Part shown: positions 30,251 to 42,782 of the stretch, piece by piece | How positions within the stretch are numbered: the stretch's first letter is position 1 | Layout: each line of letters starts with the position of its first letter | Source: Pseudogymnoascus destructans | Taxonomy: Eukaryota; Ascomycota; Leotiomycetes; Thelebolales; Thelebolaceae | Length of the DNA stretch: 64,000 bases | NCBI RefSeq assembly: GCF_001641265.1 | Contig: NW_020167525.1 | Coordinates: 1,094,501 to 1,158,500 of the forward strand | Direction: 5' to 3' | Made by a program: the position numbers and the translations under genes | Notes under the pieces: generated by a model | The model's database searches: none | What the model was told of the DNA's origin: nothing | Seen by the model: only the letters and a program-made list of their open reading frames with translations

Positions 30251-32104
30251 CTAGAATATTGTTATCGCACGTTGCTGTGCTCCGATATTCCACCATGGCC
30301 TTTCCAATTTTCCAAACTGACAATGCCAATCCTCGTATATACTTCTCCATCCACCGACCCTCTCTCTCTCAGAATAAGCGCCAAAGGAATCTCGTCGGCT
30401 TTTCGACGCCCAATTGCAATTCATAATATGCGCAGCCTTCAACTCGCCACTCTTGGCCACCCGCCCCGGCATCAAACCATGTCTTGTTCCTCCCAGGAAA
30501 TGCCTTGTCTCCTCGTACGACCCAAACTTCCATGGGCGCATGGTAATTTCCATTTTGGCCAAGTGTAGACTTCGTGGACGTTACGCTGGAAAACGTAACC
30601 GGTAATACGTATCCCTCGACGTAGAGCGACGAGCTTTTCGATACCGGCCCGTAGAGATTGGTCGTAATAGGAATACGCCTAACTTACCCTGCGACTCTCC
30701 ATTCGGGAATGACATCGCTAAGATCCTCAATCCTGAACGCTACTGGAGCCGACATTGAGGCCCACGACCAGCTCGGGGCGTATTCATCCTGAATACGATA
30801 ATTATTTGGAAGTTTTGGTGTGTCTGGCCTTGCGGAAGCGCCGCTGTTGTTGTCCAGCTCCCAGTAGGTACGCCCTAGGGGGTTGAGCCATATTAGATCA
30901 TCCACCAAACGATTTTGCCATAGCCGCCCAGCGATATACTCGCTTTCTGGAAATGGCAGCATCCTCGCGAGACTAGATAGGGCGGGAAGACGATCTTTCG
31001 CGTACGTCAGGTCTCGAGCAGTGAAGTCTTCGACCCACAGAATGCCAGATACTAGATGCAAGATTTGATGTTTCCTCGCTATGAACTCTTGTTGAAGGGG
31101 AGCACTTTAGGATGGCCTTAAAGTCTGACATTGTAGAATTCCTGTACATTGGATTTCCACAGGAAATCCAATGTACACGTGTCGACACATATTCTCTTGG
31201 AGAGCCCACGCCCGACTTTTCAGTTTGCTAACCGCCTCCGAGGCTAACATGATGGACAGTTATCCACATCTCCTAAGTGTCGGTTCTTTCCTGGCAGGGG
31301 CCAATTTTGCCTTACAAATATTTGGTGACAAATGCCAGTATCATCAACTTGGCTAAAATGTCGGACCTGCGGTGTACCATTAGTGGCACAAGTATCCGTG
31401 ACAAAAAGGCCCGCATCTGAATGGGGTGCCAAGTCTGCTGCTAGTGTGGCATACGCGTTAAGATAAACGTCTGCCACGCGGTTGACTTCGAGACTCCAAT
31501 CCTCAGGTGAGTCTTGTATGATACACTGGCCTCGGTGATATGAGAATTGACGCTGTAGTTCTCGGTGTAACGTACGTTAGGCTTAAAAATTGGACTAATT
31601 CGCGAAATGAATGGCTTTCAACAAGGCGTATTGATAGATTGTTTGATACAATAAACTAGAGCAATAACTCTCTGTACTTGCTAGATTGCTTGGTTGCTTT
31701 AGTAAGGCTGATGGGCGTGGCTTGAAAAATGACGATGTACTACTAGATGCGCTTGACGACTGTCCATTATCATTTTTAAGGGCATATGATATAGCTGAAT
31801 GCCTTAAAGAATAATGCCTCCAAAGATTGCCTGTTGATGATTCCTTTAATTAAAGTGGCGGTAATGAATATCCACAGCCTGGTTATAGGCATATCATCTT
31901 GACAGTTCGAGGCTGAGTATCAAGCAATTCTCGACGATATAGATTGAGGGCTGAATAGGGGTGGATTGAGGTAGTAGAGGTGGCAACGATAGCTCCTCCA
32001 TTTGAGATAGCTCTCATGATCTGATGGCAAATCTGACACTCCGAGTCACTCATTTTTACCACAATTGTCACATTTATGACAGTATCCTGATCAGCTCGGG
32101 TCAT
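30251..32104 (-). pseudogene. Broken HET-domain (heterokaryon incompatibility) gene
   Basis: Scattered in several minus-strand frames but in the right order: CQICHQIMRAISNGG near 32050 (N-terminal part), CIIQDSPEDWSLEVNR followed by MADVYLNAYATLAADLA near 31500-31470 (HET core), then SKDLTYARDR-like FTARDLTYAKDRLPALSSLA, YIAGRLWQNRLVDDLIW and APSWSWASM near 31030-30740, and a final frame at 30562-30251. Frameshifts and stops separate them. 31561-31880 matches no part of the gene and may be inserted DNA. HET proteins trigger cell death after fusion of incompatible hyphae; decayed copies are common in such genomes. Not functional as read. Confidence 0.75.
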
Positions 32105-32390
32105 GTACGATCCGTGCCTAACACTGATGCATGTGTGATTCTAGGTTATTAGTCTTATTTTCTGGGATTATTAAAAGTTGAATAAAAATACATTTTAAAT
32201 ATTATTCAACATCTACCAACTTTTCAGAACGAGAAAAGAGATGTGGTATAATTTAAATTAATCCTGTTAATTTTCAAATGTTAGGTATAAATATTTACTT
32301 GGGTATGGTATATGAATAATATCCACTCCGAATCCAAACACCATCCATCCCCAATCCCCAATTTCCATTCCCATATCCCAATCCCACCCC
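32105..32390. other. AT-rich intergenic region
   Basis: No gene seen; contains the 3' region of the following minus-strand gene. Confidence 0.4.
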
Positions 32391-35096
32391 CTACCCAACA
32401 AGCACCCCATACTCGCTATTCCTCCCCCTCTCCTCCCCCCCAACAACCCTCTGCGCCGTCCTCGCCCTATTCCTAACCACAATCTTCTTCCCCCCCACGA
32501 CCCTCTCCACCTCCCCCCCAGCATCCCCAGCATCTCCAATAATCCTCTCCCTCTCCCTCTCCCTCTCCCTCTCCCCCTCCCTCTCCCTCTCCCTCTCCCT
32601 CTCCCTCCCCCACCTTCTCCATGTCCCTCCCTCGTCCCCCTCCACCCCCCCGTAGGCGCAGCCGCAACCGTAGTCGTGATCCTCGCACGACTAACCGACA
32701 TCTGCCTCGCGACACCAACGCCAATGCCACCACCCCTCGTCGCCTCCTCCGCTTCCACGCGTTCGCGCTGTCTGGCAATCGACATCTGCCGCGCGACAGC
32801 CACGCTGCCCTTCACTTTTACGTGTGGGACCGGTTCCACGCGTTGGACGTTACCAGAGCTCGAGGACGTAGTAGCTAGCGGGTGAAGTGCAGGACGGTGC
32901 GGGGTATGCTGCTGCTGATGCTGTGGATGTGCCTGCCCCTGTGCCTGAGACTGTGGTGATGGCGCACCGTGCGATGTAGGCATCGGCATGATAGGTTTAC
33001 TCGTAGGCGCGGCAATGGCAAAAGCGGGTGCCTTGATAGGGCTTTCAGCCTCCGCACTCGACGCGCTGGACACACTCCCCTGCGTACCCGCAGACTCCGA
33101 CCCTCGTCCCGAGCTCCTACTACCAGCGTTCGAGCCCGGGGAGGCGTAGCATCTAGGGTACCGATCACGGCTGCGGTCGCGAGTTTCGGACTGGCTGGCA
33201 GGAGGGGGGACCATTTCCCATTCCGGCTCTAATTGGGGCGGCGGACGGGCATTGAGGTGGACGGCGGGAGTGGTGGGGAGGGAGGCAGTGGAGAGAGTTG
33301 AGAGGAGGGTGGTGCGGTCTGTCCAGGGGGTTGTGGGGGTTTCGGATTGGTGTGGCGGGTAAGGGTTTGCGGGGAGGGTGGAGGAGGAGGGCGGTGGAGG
33401 AGGGGCGTGAGAGGGTGGTGTGCCGACGAGGACGATGGTGTGTGTTTCTGAGTCGGCGGCGTGGCGCCTTGACCGTGGACGCGGGGGAGTGAATGATTCT
33501 TGCAGTGGGGTGAGGACTTCTGGGGAGGTGTTGGAGCGGGTGAGTCGGTTGGGTGCTAGGCGGTGGGGGTGAGATGGTTTGGTAGGGCTTGGTGGGTTAA
33601 ATGCGGGGTGTCGGGTGAGGGTGGGTGAGAGGTTTGGTTGTGAAGGGTGAGTGGTCAGCGTGGCGCCGTTGAAGAAGAGTGAGAAGGAGGGGGAGTGGCG
33701 TGGGGATTGGGAGGGACCCGGGGAGTGGCGCGGGGAGAACTCTGGGTTCGGGGAGGTGGCATGGCGGGGACGAGTGGGTGCGTCGAGGCGCTGCTCGGTG
33801 CGTTCCTGCTCTATGTTAGATGGGCGCTGCTAGTGAGAAGAGGAAATAGACTCACGAGCTCTGCGATCGTTTCGTTGACGCTCTTTAGCCTATCGAGCGT
33901 TGCCTGTCGACGTGCCAGGAGACCTGACGTCGAGGGCTGTGTGCCGTTCTTCTTGTCCAGAAGCGACGAGAACATGACGCTATACCTCTCCATCTCCGTC
34001 GTCGGAATTTCAACCACTAGCAACGGCCTCTCCGGTTTCGGCGTCATGGCTGCCCACTCGTCTTCCACATGAGTTTGCATCGGCGTATGAACAGGAACCC
34101 TCACCCTCTTCTCCATTCGTCTCGTTGGTGTCGTCGCCGAGCGCGCCAACTTCGGCTTCGCAGTCTGCGGCCACCTCTTCGTCCTTCCCCATCCGCGCTC
34201 CTTCTCCATCGCCGCCGGCGGCTCGGGGAAGTGCAACCAATCTGGTTTCGGGTCAGTCTCTTGCGTCGCTTCTGGCTCTAGCTTATAGAACGCCTGTTGC
34301 GACTGCGGCGGCGGTTTCCTGAACAGTCCGCCAAAGAGCTTCCATTTCCCCTTCTGACGCTGCGCCGGTGGTGGGGTGGGAACGGGCGACTCAGCGCTGC
34401 TAGTCGACGCCGTAGCCATTGCGAGGGACGGATGTGACGCTGATGATGGCGGCGGAAACCGGCCGTTTGTGAAATTGTGTGGACGGGGGGACGACTGGTA
34501 TTGTGGCGCCTGGCTGGGTGAGCCTAGAGCCATGCCAATGGGCATCTCATCCGTGGCGACACGCTGGAGGGCGCTCATGGCCGAGGTGGGGGTGTCAGAA
34601 AGGGAGGTGTATCCGTATTTCTCGAACTCGCGCCTGCGCGCCCCGCGATCGCTGTGGTCTCGTCTGGAGGAGTAGGCAGGAGGGCACGATTGGCGAAGTA
34701 CGAAGCGTTGGCGGGGAGCTGAGAGTCTTCGCTGGCGCTGCGGCGATCCTGCTGCTGTTGCTTCGCGAGCCCGAGATGGATGACAGTTTGTTTGTTGGGG
34801 CCGGAGGAGGTGCGAGGGCGATCGGGCAGCGTCCTGGTGAAGTAGTTGGCAGCGCGCGCGAAGGCGGGCTTGAGGGGACGGGAGATGTTTATGCGGGAGG
34901 AGGATGGAGGGTGGGCTTTGAGAGCCATTGCGCTAGTGTCTCGTCCGGTGGGTACGAACGAGGATTCCTTGGGCCATGCCTGCTGTTCGGTGGGGATTGA
35001 TGGTGGCGCGATTGGGCGTTCGTGCTGGGGTTGTGGTGTGTGGAGGCTGAAACGCTGGGGGGGTGCGGGAATGATACACTGGCGGAGGGACACCAA
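32391..35096 (-). CDS. Uncharacterised conserved ascomycete protein, three exons with apparent frameshifts
   Basis: Start ATG 35096 (MVSLRQ). Recognisable ascomycete segments: SSSRINISRPLKPAF, FTRTLPDRPRTSSG, SEDSQLPANASYFANRALLPTPP, then in the next frame REFEKYGYTSLSDTP, ALQRVATDEMPIGMALGSP, KWKLFGGLF, LLVVEIPTTEMERYSVMFS and LLARRQATLDRLKSVNE. An intron at 33809-33855 (GTGAGT...ATAGAG) joins AEL to QERTEQRL. The frame change near 34655 has no plausible intron, so it is a one-base indel. A second frame change lies at a C/G run and CTCCCT microsatellite near 32545-32645; the conserved-looking end (KKIVVRNRARTAQRV, SEYGVLVG) is in the frame stopping at 32391. Mostly disordered; function unknown. 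Confidence 0.6.
32544..32607. repeat. (CTCCCT)n microsatellite inside a coding region
   Basis: About ten copies of a six-base CTCCCT unit with one CTCCCC interruption. On the coding strand it encodes alternating Arg-Glu or Gly-Arg according to frame. Hexamer changes preserve frame; the adjacent C runs do not. Confidence 0.9.
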
Positions 35097-36161
35097 CGAG
35101 TGACAGGTTGATCTGGGAAGGAATGAACTAGCCTTGGAAGGAATGAACGAGCCTTGGAAGGAATGAAGGACTGCAGGACGGCAGACGCTGTGAGATGTAG
35201 AACGAATCTGAGATTGGAAAAAGAAATTGGAATCCGTGGAGAGGAAGGGGCGACCGGAGAAGACGCCATATCTATATCTCTTGCCCTCTTCAACTTAGCC
35301 ATCTCAGCCCTGCATGCTTTTTGAATCCCGAAGCCCCCCTCAAGTGCAACAACGGCATCTGGAGAAGACGAAGCCATACCAAGATCAGCCTTGCCGTCGC
35401 ATCGCGGACGGCATCAGGTATGGACTTCTCTCACATTCATGAGGGCACAAGATCTCGAGTCTGTAGCACACTCTCTTTCATGCGTCAGTCTCAGTTCTGG
35501 CGAACGGCCCTCGTAGGGCCTTGTTAGTCCATCGCTAATGTTTGAGGTTAATTTGTTGTCCCTGATCGTCGTCCTGGGATAGCGCGATGTCGTTGTCGCC
35601 TAGCCAATCAGGACGGTCGGCGTCCAGGACCGGACCACCGAGAATGTAGCATATAAGATTAACTTGACCCTCCATACTGTAAAGTTGTGACATGACCCCT
35701 AGAGAATTTTGCAGAACGAGTAAGCAATAATAAGCAGCAATGCTAGGTACAATCTTACCCAACAATTATCTGGCCAGCCCTAGCGATTGTCAGCCCAGTT
35801 CTTACATCCGGTCGGTGTAGTAACAGAGAAAAGGGTGTCATAGCCAGGATGGAGCGTGTTGAGATTTTGTGGTATGGCCCAAGATGGGATAAAGGATGAG
35901 GGACCTTTAAACTGGCATACCCCGGATCCGGCCCTCAACTCGGCATGCCTGAGATAGAACGAGCAGCTATTGATACACCTGGAACGTAATATCTGACCCG
36001 GCAATACGTCCACAACACCCATTGCGCGTACAATAGCGTAGTGTAATACATACATATCCCCTCTCTCTTGCGCCCCCTCCTCCTCCAAACGCCAAACGCT
36101 CCCATACAACCCACCTACTCGAGTACTCCAATTCCATAACAAAAACCCTATTCTCCTCCCC
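35097..36161. other. Intergenic region, possible extended 3' frame
   Basis: Contains a threefold 20-bp repeat with GGAAGGAATGAA (35115-35170) upstream of the minus-strand gene. The raw MIT-protein frame runs on to 35780 here, but the sequence beyond 36162 has no conserved character. No other gene supported. Confidence 0.4.
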
Positions 36162-37880
36162 CTAACCAGCCACAAACCGCGAGCCCTCCACAGGCTGTCT
36201 ACCCTCTCCACCTCCCCCCTCCTTCCCACCCCCCTCCTTCCCACCCCCCTCCTTCCCATCCTTCCCCCACCCCCGTCCCTCCTACTCTTCGCCCCCTCCT
36301 TCAACCTCTCCCACCTCTCCCTATACCTCCCCACCACCCCCCTCAACTTCTCATTCTCCGCCTCCGCCACCCTCCTCGCCCTCTTCTCATCCCCCAACTG
36401 CGCCTCCACTGCCACAAGCCTGGCCTCCAACCCCTCCGCCCTCGCCGTCAAGATGCGCGCATCATTCCCCGTCGGCTCATCCATCCTCTGCCTGCGGGGA
36501 TGCTCAAGCGGAACCACCGGCTTCGCGGCGCCCGCCCCAGACGACACGGGTTTGAGAAAACGCATACTCTCATGCAACGCGATCGTCGAGCTCTGCGCCG
36601 CGGCCTCGAAGGCATGGAGGCGCTTAGAAAGCATATCCACACAAGCCTTCAGACTCTTATTCTCGATCCCCAACTCCTCTCTCTCGCGATCGGCTTCCTT
36701 CGCCGATTTCCCCCCAGATCGCGAGCTTGGCACCGCAGCAGCGAATGAGCGGGATTTCGTAGGTGAGGGGGGGGAGGGGTGTTCGCGCGCGTCGACGAAA
36801 TCGTCGTCTTCGAACGAGGATGCCGGGCGTTGGTCAGCGAGTCGCCGCTTCTCCTTCTCGGCGAAGGAGAGGATAGATGCGTAGCTCACGGTGCCGCCGG
36901 TGGTGGGGACGACGTAGAAAGAGTCAGCTGCGCCTGGGTTGGAGGCTGAGGCGCGGAGGGCGGCGCGGGATATGTATTTTGACAGATCCGGGTTGGCGGA
37001 TGCGGAGGTGGAGGGACGAGAGGGGAATTTAGCGGGTTGTGCGGGCTCTTCGGCGATGAGGGGGAGGCCGGCGAAAGCGAGTGGTGCGGAGAGCTTGGAG
37101 AGGAGGCCTTCGAAGGTGGAGTAGAAACGTGTAAATCTCTCATCTGTGTCCGATGCTGGGAGAGTGACGTCGGCGGGGGTGGGCTTCGCCGGTCGCGATG
37201 GGACGGCATCGGTGCGTGCGATTTGGTCGTGGCTTACGGGGGGGAGCCAGCTGGGGCCGGAACTGGGTGTGGGTGTGGTGTCGTGGGTGCGGCGACGCGC
37301 GGAGATGGCGCCGGGGGCGTTGGTGGTTGTTAGGCCGGGGGAGAGGGGGTGGGCGGTGCGGATGCCGCGCGCGGAGGCGAGGTTGCTTGCTATTGAAGAG
37401 GAGAGCTCGCGGGGGGGCATGCGGCGGGGTGGTTGGAGCGATGTGAAGGCTGGTGTGCGGCGTGACGAGGAGGTGGGTTGTTGTCTGGTTGTTGGTGGGG
37501 CGTCGGAAGTGGATTTGGCGCGCAGCTCGGCGACGGCGGCGGAGGTTGAGATAGGGGGTTCAGAGCTGGCGGATAAGTCGGCGTCGGTGAGGGTTGGGGG
37601 GGGTTGGGGGCGACGAGGAGGGCGGAGAGTGTTGTGTGGTGGGTTGCGAGGAGGGCGAGGGTGCGGAGGGCTTCGGGGCTGGTGGTGGTGGTGGCGGCGG
37701 CGGCGAAGGAGGAGGCGGCGGCGGTGTGGGCTGTTATTGCTGCTGGGTGGTCGGAGGCGTGGGTTGCGATGGAGGCGGCTTGGGCATGGTCGTAGGCCTG
37801 GGGGAGAGAGAGTTAGCTGGGATGTGCGATGAGAGGCAGCTGGGGGGGTGGCGTACCTGGGTTAAAGGCGCGGACTCCAT
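36162..37880 (-). CDS. MIT-domain coiled-coil protein (possible Atg38/NRBF2 relative)
   Basis: Exon 1 is only 24 nt (37857-37880, MESAPLTQ); a 59-bp intron (37798-37856) follows and exon 2 opens AYDHAQAASIATHASDHPAAITAHTAAASSF, a typical MIT three-helix repeat. The MIT frame and the long downstream frame (MPPRELSSS from 37420) are one base out of step; a C8 run at 37597-37604 in the segment NPP/PTLTDADL is the likely cause. Then come conserved DERFTRFYSTFEGLLSKLSAPL, SFYVVPTTGGTVSYA and a coiled coil (ENKSLKACVDMLSKRLHAFE, VAEAENEKLRGVVGRYRERW). I place the end at 36162 (SRFVAG, frame after a G-rich repeat); the raw frame ends at 35780. MIT proteins bind ESCRT-III or, for Atg38, PI3-kinase complex I. 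The subfamily is a guess. Confidence 0.6.
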
Positions 37881-38476
37881 GGTTGGCGATGGTGGGGTGT
37901 GCGTAGTGTCGTGGAGGAGTTGTCTGTTGCTTATCAAGATGGCATGCTCAGATGAGTAGTCCAGTGTGAAGCTGGTCTGTTTGGTGTTATTGTGCCGGAA
38001 TGAGATGGGTCTGGAACAATGAGGTTGAGGTTGAGGTGAGTGATGGAAGATGGAAGGTGATGTGGAGGAAGCTGTTCTGGCGAGGCTGAAGAAGAACAAG
38101 GCTGAGGCTGAGTTGTTTTAGTGGGTGGGGATGACGTTGGTGAGCTTGACGGGGAATCCACCCTCTCTGTAGAGTCCTTGAAGTTGTATAACAGCATAAC
38201 GATTACTTCAAACCCATCGACCAGAGCTCCAGCCCATAGCGACAGCGACAGCGACAGCGAACGGAGAGATTACCCACGACCTGAGCCATCTCAACGGCTT
38301 GGCCTTGCCCATGGCATAGCACTTTAGCCAAACACCCCCCCCCCCCCGCGATTTTGCGACTTTGCGACTTCAATACGGGCTCAACGAGCTTCGAACTGCA
38401 CTCGTCAGCACAGCAGAGCATTGCTCGCCTCAACACACACACCTTCAAAGGAAGACCCATCTCTCTCCCGAGCAGC
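37881..38476. promoter_or_regulatory. Shared divergent promoter region
   Basis: About 600 bp between two diverging genes (MIT protein and LAM protein). It has GA/CT-rich stretches, a run of 12 Cs near 38334-38346 and a fivefold GACAGC-type repeat at 38238-38260. No defined binding sites. Confidence 0.4.
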
Positions 38477-41400
38477 ATGTCCATGAACTCCGGCCCGCCC
38501 CCGACCACGCAACGCAGCCAGACTGCCGACACGAGCTCGACGATCAGCGACGGCAGTATTGGCAACGGCGACCTAGCGAACGGCGGAGTGCTGTCGTCGT
38601 TCTTGTCGGGGCGGCACAGTAGCAACTCCGACAGCCTGTACAGCCTTGGCGAGCTGCGCGAGAAAAACGGTATCGACAAGCTGCTGCCGCCACGGATACG
38701 CTCGCGACGGAGACGCAAGAAGGAGCAGCGGGAAGCAGAAGAGGCGGCGAGGGGGAGGGCAGTTGCGGAGAGAATGACGTTGGAGGATATGCCTAGGGAT
38801 ATTGAGGGGGAGATGGAGGCGGGATCAGCGAGGACGGACGACGTCGAGGGCGATCGTGCCAGCCTGTTGATCTTGGAGTCGGAAGAGTCGTGAGTGCGCC
38901 CTTTTTCTTTCTGATATATTTATCAGCGGTGCCTTGTGGATTTTCCCACTACAAGTTGCAGTTCTGTAGCTATTATCCACTGTTCAGGCTATTCAGGGCT
39001 GTTCAGGGCTGTTCAGGGCTGTTCAGGCTATTCAGGCTGTTCGCCATCCCCTGACCGCCACTGGCCGCCTCAGAAGCGAGACAGTAGTAAAGGCGTTCCA
39101 CCCGTCCAAACTACAACAAACTACAACAACTTCTACCACTTCCTTCTTTTATATTTGCACTTTCCCAATATTAAAATACCATTACTCTCTTTTGTACTGC
39201 AATTGCATAGCTACACTCGCTCAGCTTCGCCGTTTTTCTTTTACTTGTTTTCGGCTTCTGACAGCTCCTTGCTTTCCATAGACCCTTGGTTGCACCACCG
39301 CTCAAGTCGCACCCGTCACACAGCGGTTACTTAACGACCTCCTCACCTCTCATTAAATCCTCACACGTACCTAACAACGCTCCTCCTGCCCAACAATCGA
39401 GCGCGACCACATTTCCTACGAAATCCCCTGCCGCCGTCCGCCTTTCACCCTCCACGACCGCCTCCACACCCGCCCTCACGACGGCGTCCCTACAAGCTCC
39501 CCACGAGTTGAAGCCGAAGCGGTCAGCTTCTCCAGTAGGCAGACTGAGAGAAGCATTCACACCGCGACAGGCACCCAGCCCGAGCTCCAGCCCGGAGCGG
39601 AGATCGAGGGGCTCGACACCAGTGCGCAAGGAAAAGCAGCCGACCTCCATTATAAACAGGCGGGGCAGCGTCGCAGCGAGGCTGGGTTCTATCTTTCCCG
39701 ACAGGCAATCGCCGCAACAGTCGCCAGAGGTGCAAACGGTTCGGGCGTCTCCTGAGAGGCTAAAGACCCCCAAGGCCCCATATATGATAGAGACGAATGG
39801 CCGACCAAGCACGCCTCCCACAACTATAGAGAATGCTGCGCCGGCTATAGTCAATACTCCTCCGACACCAACCGAGGCTGCCTCACCGCGCTTCTCGGGC
39901 TCGCCGAGCTCGACGAATCCGAATGTGGTGACGTCCCCGTCGGGGAACATGATATCACACAGACACATACGCTCGGGATCAATAACGAGCGGGAACAGTA
40001 TAGGGCCGAGCAAGTTGTCGAATATCACGTCAGCACCTCTCACGCCGACGCCGGAGAACGGATCCGTAACCCCTGGGAACACCCAGCAGACCGGCTTCTT
40101 CTCTTCAGTCTTTTCGGCGGCGCAGAACGCAGCGAATACCCTAACCAATAGCATAAACACAACCCTACCGGGACAACAGAGGGCAAGGAGTAACACACAA
40201 GAGACGGTTGTCACACTTATGGATGACGTTGAGGTGGAATCTATAGACGACAACAGGATAAGAAGTGATTCGGAGGCCAAGGAGCCGGCTGTGAAGACAT
40301 TGGGCATGGGAGATCTCAGTCTAAGCCATCTCGGAATTGTCGAATCAACCAGTGCCTCGAATACTCCTACAACAGCGAAGTTTAACGATAACCAGTTAAA
40401 CAGGGGCCGTGCTGCGATGATGGGGCCAGAGGACACCGCACGCTCTGGCGCTGCCAGTCCTGTCATGACAGCGGAGAAGGTGGACCTACCACCGATGAAC
40501 GGCGAGGGACTGCATACAAAGACATGGCCTGTCTTTGAGCCCAGTGTTGCTGGTGACCACAGCCCACAGAACGGGAGCATTTTCGATGGAAGGACAGGCA
40601 TTGGCAGGAGCAATAGCATCCGCAGTGCCCTTCGGGAATCCACACGCCGGAAACGTGGCAGCTCTGCAGCGACGGGGACGACCCTCGGAGCTGGACTGGC
40701 GACGGGAGCAGCAGCAACGCCGAAGGTGACTGGGTTCGCCGTGGCGAGCAAGAAGCGCAACCGCGATTTCCACCAGCTGTTCCGTAGCGTCCCTGACGAT
40801 GACTACCTAATTGAAGACTACAGCTGTGCTTTGCAGCGAGAGATCCTCGCACACGGTCGTCTATACGTCTCAGAGGGCCACCTCTGCTTCAACAGCAACA
40901 TCTTCGGATGGGTGACAACCCTCGTGATGAGCTTTGACGAGATCGTCTCCGTCGAGAAGCGCAGCACAGCACTAGTCTTCAAGAACGGACTCATGATCTC
41001 CACACTGCACAGCAAGAACATCTTCGCCTCCTTCACAAGTCGTGACTCCACCTACGACCTCATCGTCGACATCTGGAAGCTCGGCCACCCCAGCCTGCGC
41101 TCCTCGCTGAACGGGGTCCGCATCGACGAGACCGGCGGCGGGGATAAAACCGAAAAAGAAGACTGCGCGAGCGTGAGCGGTGGCTCTGGATCCGAGTCTG
41201 ATATGACCGAGGATGGCGTTTACGACGAGGACGATGATGGTGATGACGCACTCAGTTTCTCCGCGCGCTCTGGAAGCTTTGCGGCGTCTGAAGGGTCGCC
41301 CGAAAAGCCGGTACCTCGCAAGGCTTTCGCGGCCGCCGGCGGCTCCGCGGCCGAAAGGAAAGAGGGAAGTCCAGTTGGCTCAGATGCGCCTGGCCCTGCG

Positions 41401-42517
41401 ACGCATGCACCGACGGAGTGTTCGGACCAAGACACGCACTACGACAAGATTCTCGCCGACGAGGTGGTCCCCGCGCCGCTGGGCAAGGTCTACAACCTGA
41501 TGTTTGGCCCGGCGTCAGCGGCGTGGATGTCGCGCTGGCTGACGGTGGATCAGAAGTGCACAGAGCTGACAATGGAAGATAAGCGCGGGCTAGGTGGCGA
41601 CACGAAGACGCGCACATTCTCGTACATCAAGCCTCTCAACGGCGCAATCGGGCCGCGCCAGACGAAGTGCGTCATCACCGAGACACTCGACGCGATGGAT
41701 CTCGAGAAAGCGGTCAGCGTCACGGTGTCGACGCAGACGCCGGATGTGCCGAGCGGGAACGTGTTTACCACCAAGACGAAGTACTGTCTTTCGTGGGCGG
41801 AGGGAGGCGGGACGAGGCTGCAGATGAATTGTACGATTGAGTGGACCGGGAAGAGTTGGTTGCGAGGTATGTCCCTCCCCCCCTTTTTTTTACTCGGTTT
41901 AACACACAAACTAACCCCCACCCCCCCTCACAGGCCCCATCGAAAAAGGCGCCAACGACGGCCAAACAACCTACGCGCGCGACATCCTCGCCGCCCTCCG
42001 CACCGCGATCTCTCACCCCACACGCACCACCGCCGCAGCCGGCGGACGCAAACGGAAGACCCGCAAATCCACCACCAAGACCACGCCGTCCCCCTCTCGC
42101 TCCCCCAAACCCACAGCCAAGAAAGCAGACTGGGGCGTCCTGGAGCCTCTCCACGGCATCCTGGGGCCGGTGGCGGATGTCTTCGGCTCGATGGGGAGCG
42201 CGAATATGGTGTATGGCCTCCTGGTGGGGCTGTTGGTCGCGGCATGGTTTGGGTTTGGCGAGCGCAGGGGAGGTGGGGGGATGGAGAGGTGGGGGGGCGC
42301 GGAGAGGATGGTGGCGTATGACGAGGTGTGGAGGAGGGAGGAGAGTGAGCTTTGGGAGTGGCTTGAGGAGAGGGTTGGGAAGGGGGGTGGGGCGCCGGTG
42401 GTGGAGAGGGAGGCGCCGCCGCTGGACGGGGGGAGGGAGATGGATGTTGCGATTAGGGTTACGGAGGAGAAGTTGAGGGCGTTGAAGGGGGCGGTGGAGA
42501 AGAGGAAGAGGGTTTGA
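38477..42517 (+). CDS. LAM-type sterol transfer protein (GRAM - VASt/StART-like - TM)
   Basis: 1193 residues, three exons: 38477-38889, 39282-41866, 41934-42517; introns of 392 bp and 67 bp, both GT-AG and in phase. Disordered Ser/Pro-rich N-terminus of about 600 residues; GRAM domain at about 634-741 (HQLFRSVPDDDYLIEDYSCA, VSEGHLCFNSNIFGWVTT); VASt sterol-binding domain from about 857 (DEVVPAPLGKVYNLMFG, WMSRWLTVDQKCTEL, CTIEWTGKSWLRGPIEKGAN); one C-terminal transmembrane helix at about 1085-1105 (MVYGLLVGLLVAAWFGFG) and a cytosolic coiled tail. This is the Lam/Ysp2/GRAMD1 architecture: ER-anchored at membrane contact sites, moving sterol between plasma membrane and ER. The second exon does not start with Met; exon 1 is required. 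Confidence 0.93.
38982..39040. repeat. Short tandem repeat in intron 1 of the LAM gene
   Basis: Six-fold TTCAGGGCTG/TTCAGGCTA-type repeat within the unusually long 392-bp intron. Confidence 0.85.
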
Positions 42518-42782
42518 GGGTTGGATGTGATTTGGGCGGGGGTGGATAACTACATTAACGAGACTTGTATTTTAGCGTGCGTGATTGTTGTGGGAAGAGC
42601 GGGGTGGGAATGTCAAAATATGTACGGCCTGAAATATGCACAGTCTGTTGATGGTGATGTAGAGATAAGACTCGTAGGATTCAACCACGGGTTCTGGAGA
42701 TGATTTCTAGGCTTTAGTGATTGTTTGGAGTGCGCCGTTGTATTATATTAGACTTGGCTTTATAGGCAGGACGAGTAAATCC
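42518..42782. other. Intergenic region
   Basis: 3' side of the LAM gene up to the first base of the second transposon block. No gene seen. Confidence 0.5.

Noticed and set aside
32267..32645. Gly/Arg-rich C-terminus of the 32.4-35.1 kb gene as a real RGG domain
   Set aside because: It arises from reading a CTCCCT microsatellite in one of several frames; another frame gives a more plausible conserved ending at 32391.
37146..37832. Plus-strand Gly/Arg-rich frame opposite the MIT gene
   Set aside because: Composition follows from the alanine-rich MIT coding strand; no start context or motif.
39327..40760. A 477-codon minus-strand frame opposite the LAM gene
   Set aside because: It is a shadow of the Ser/Pro-rich N-terminus of the LAM protein; no domain is recognised in it.
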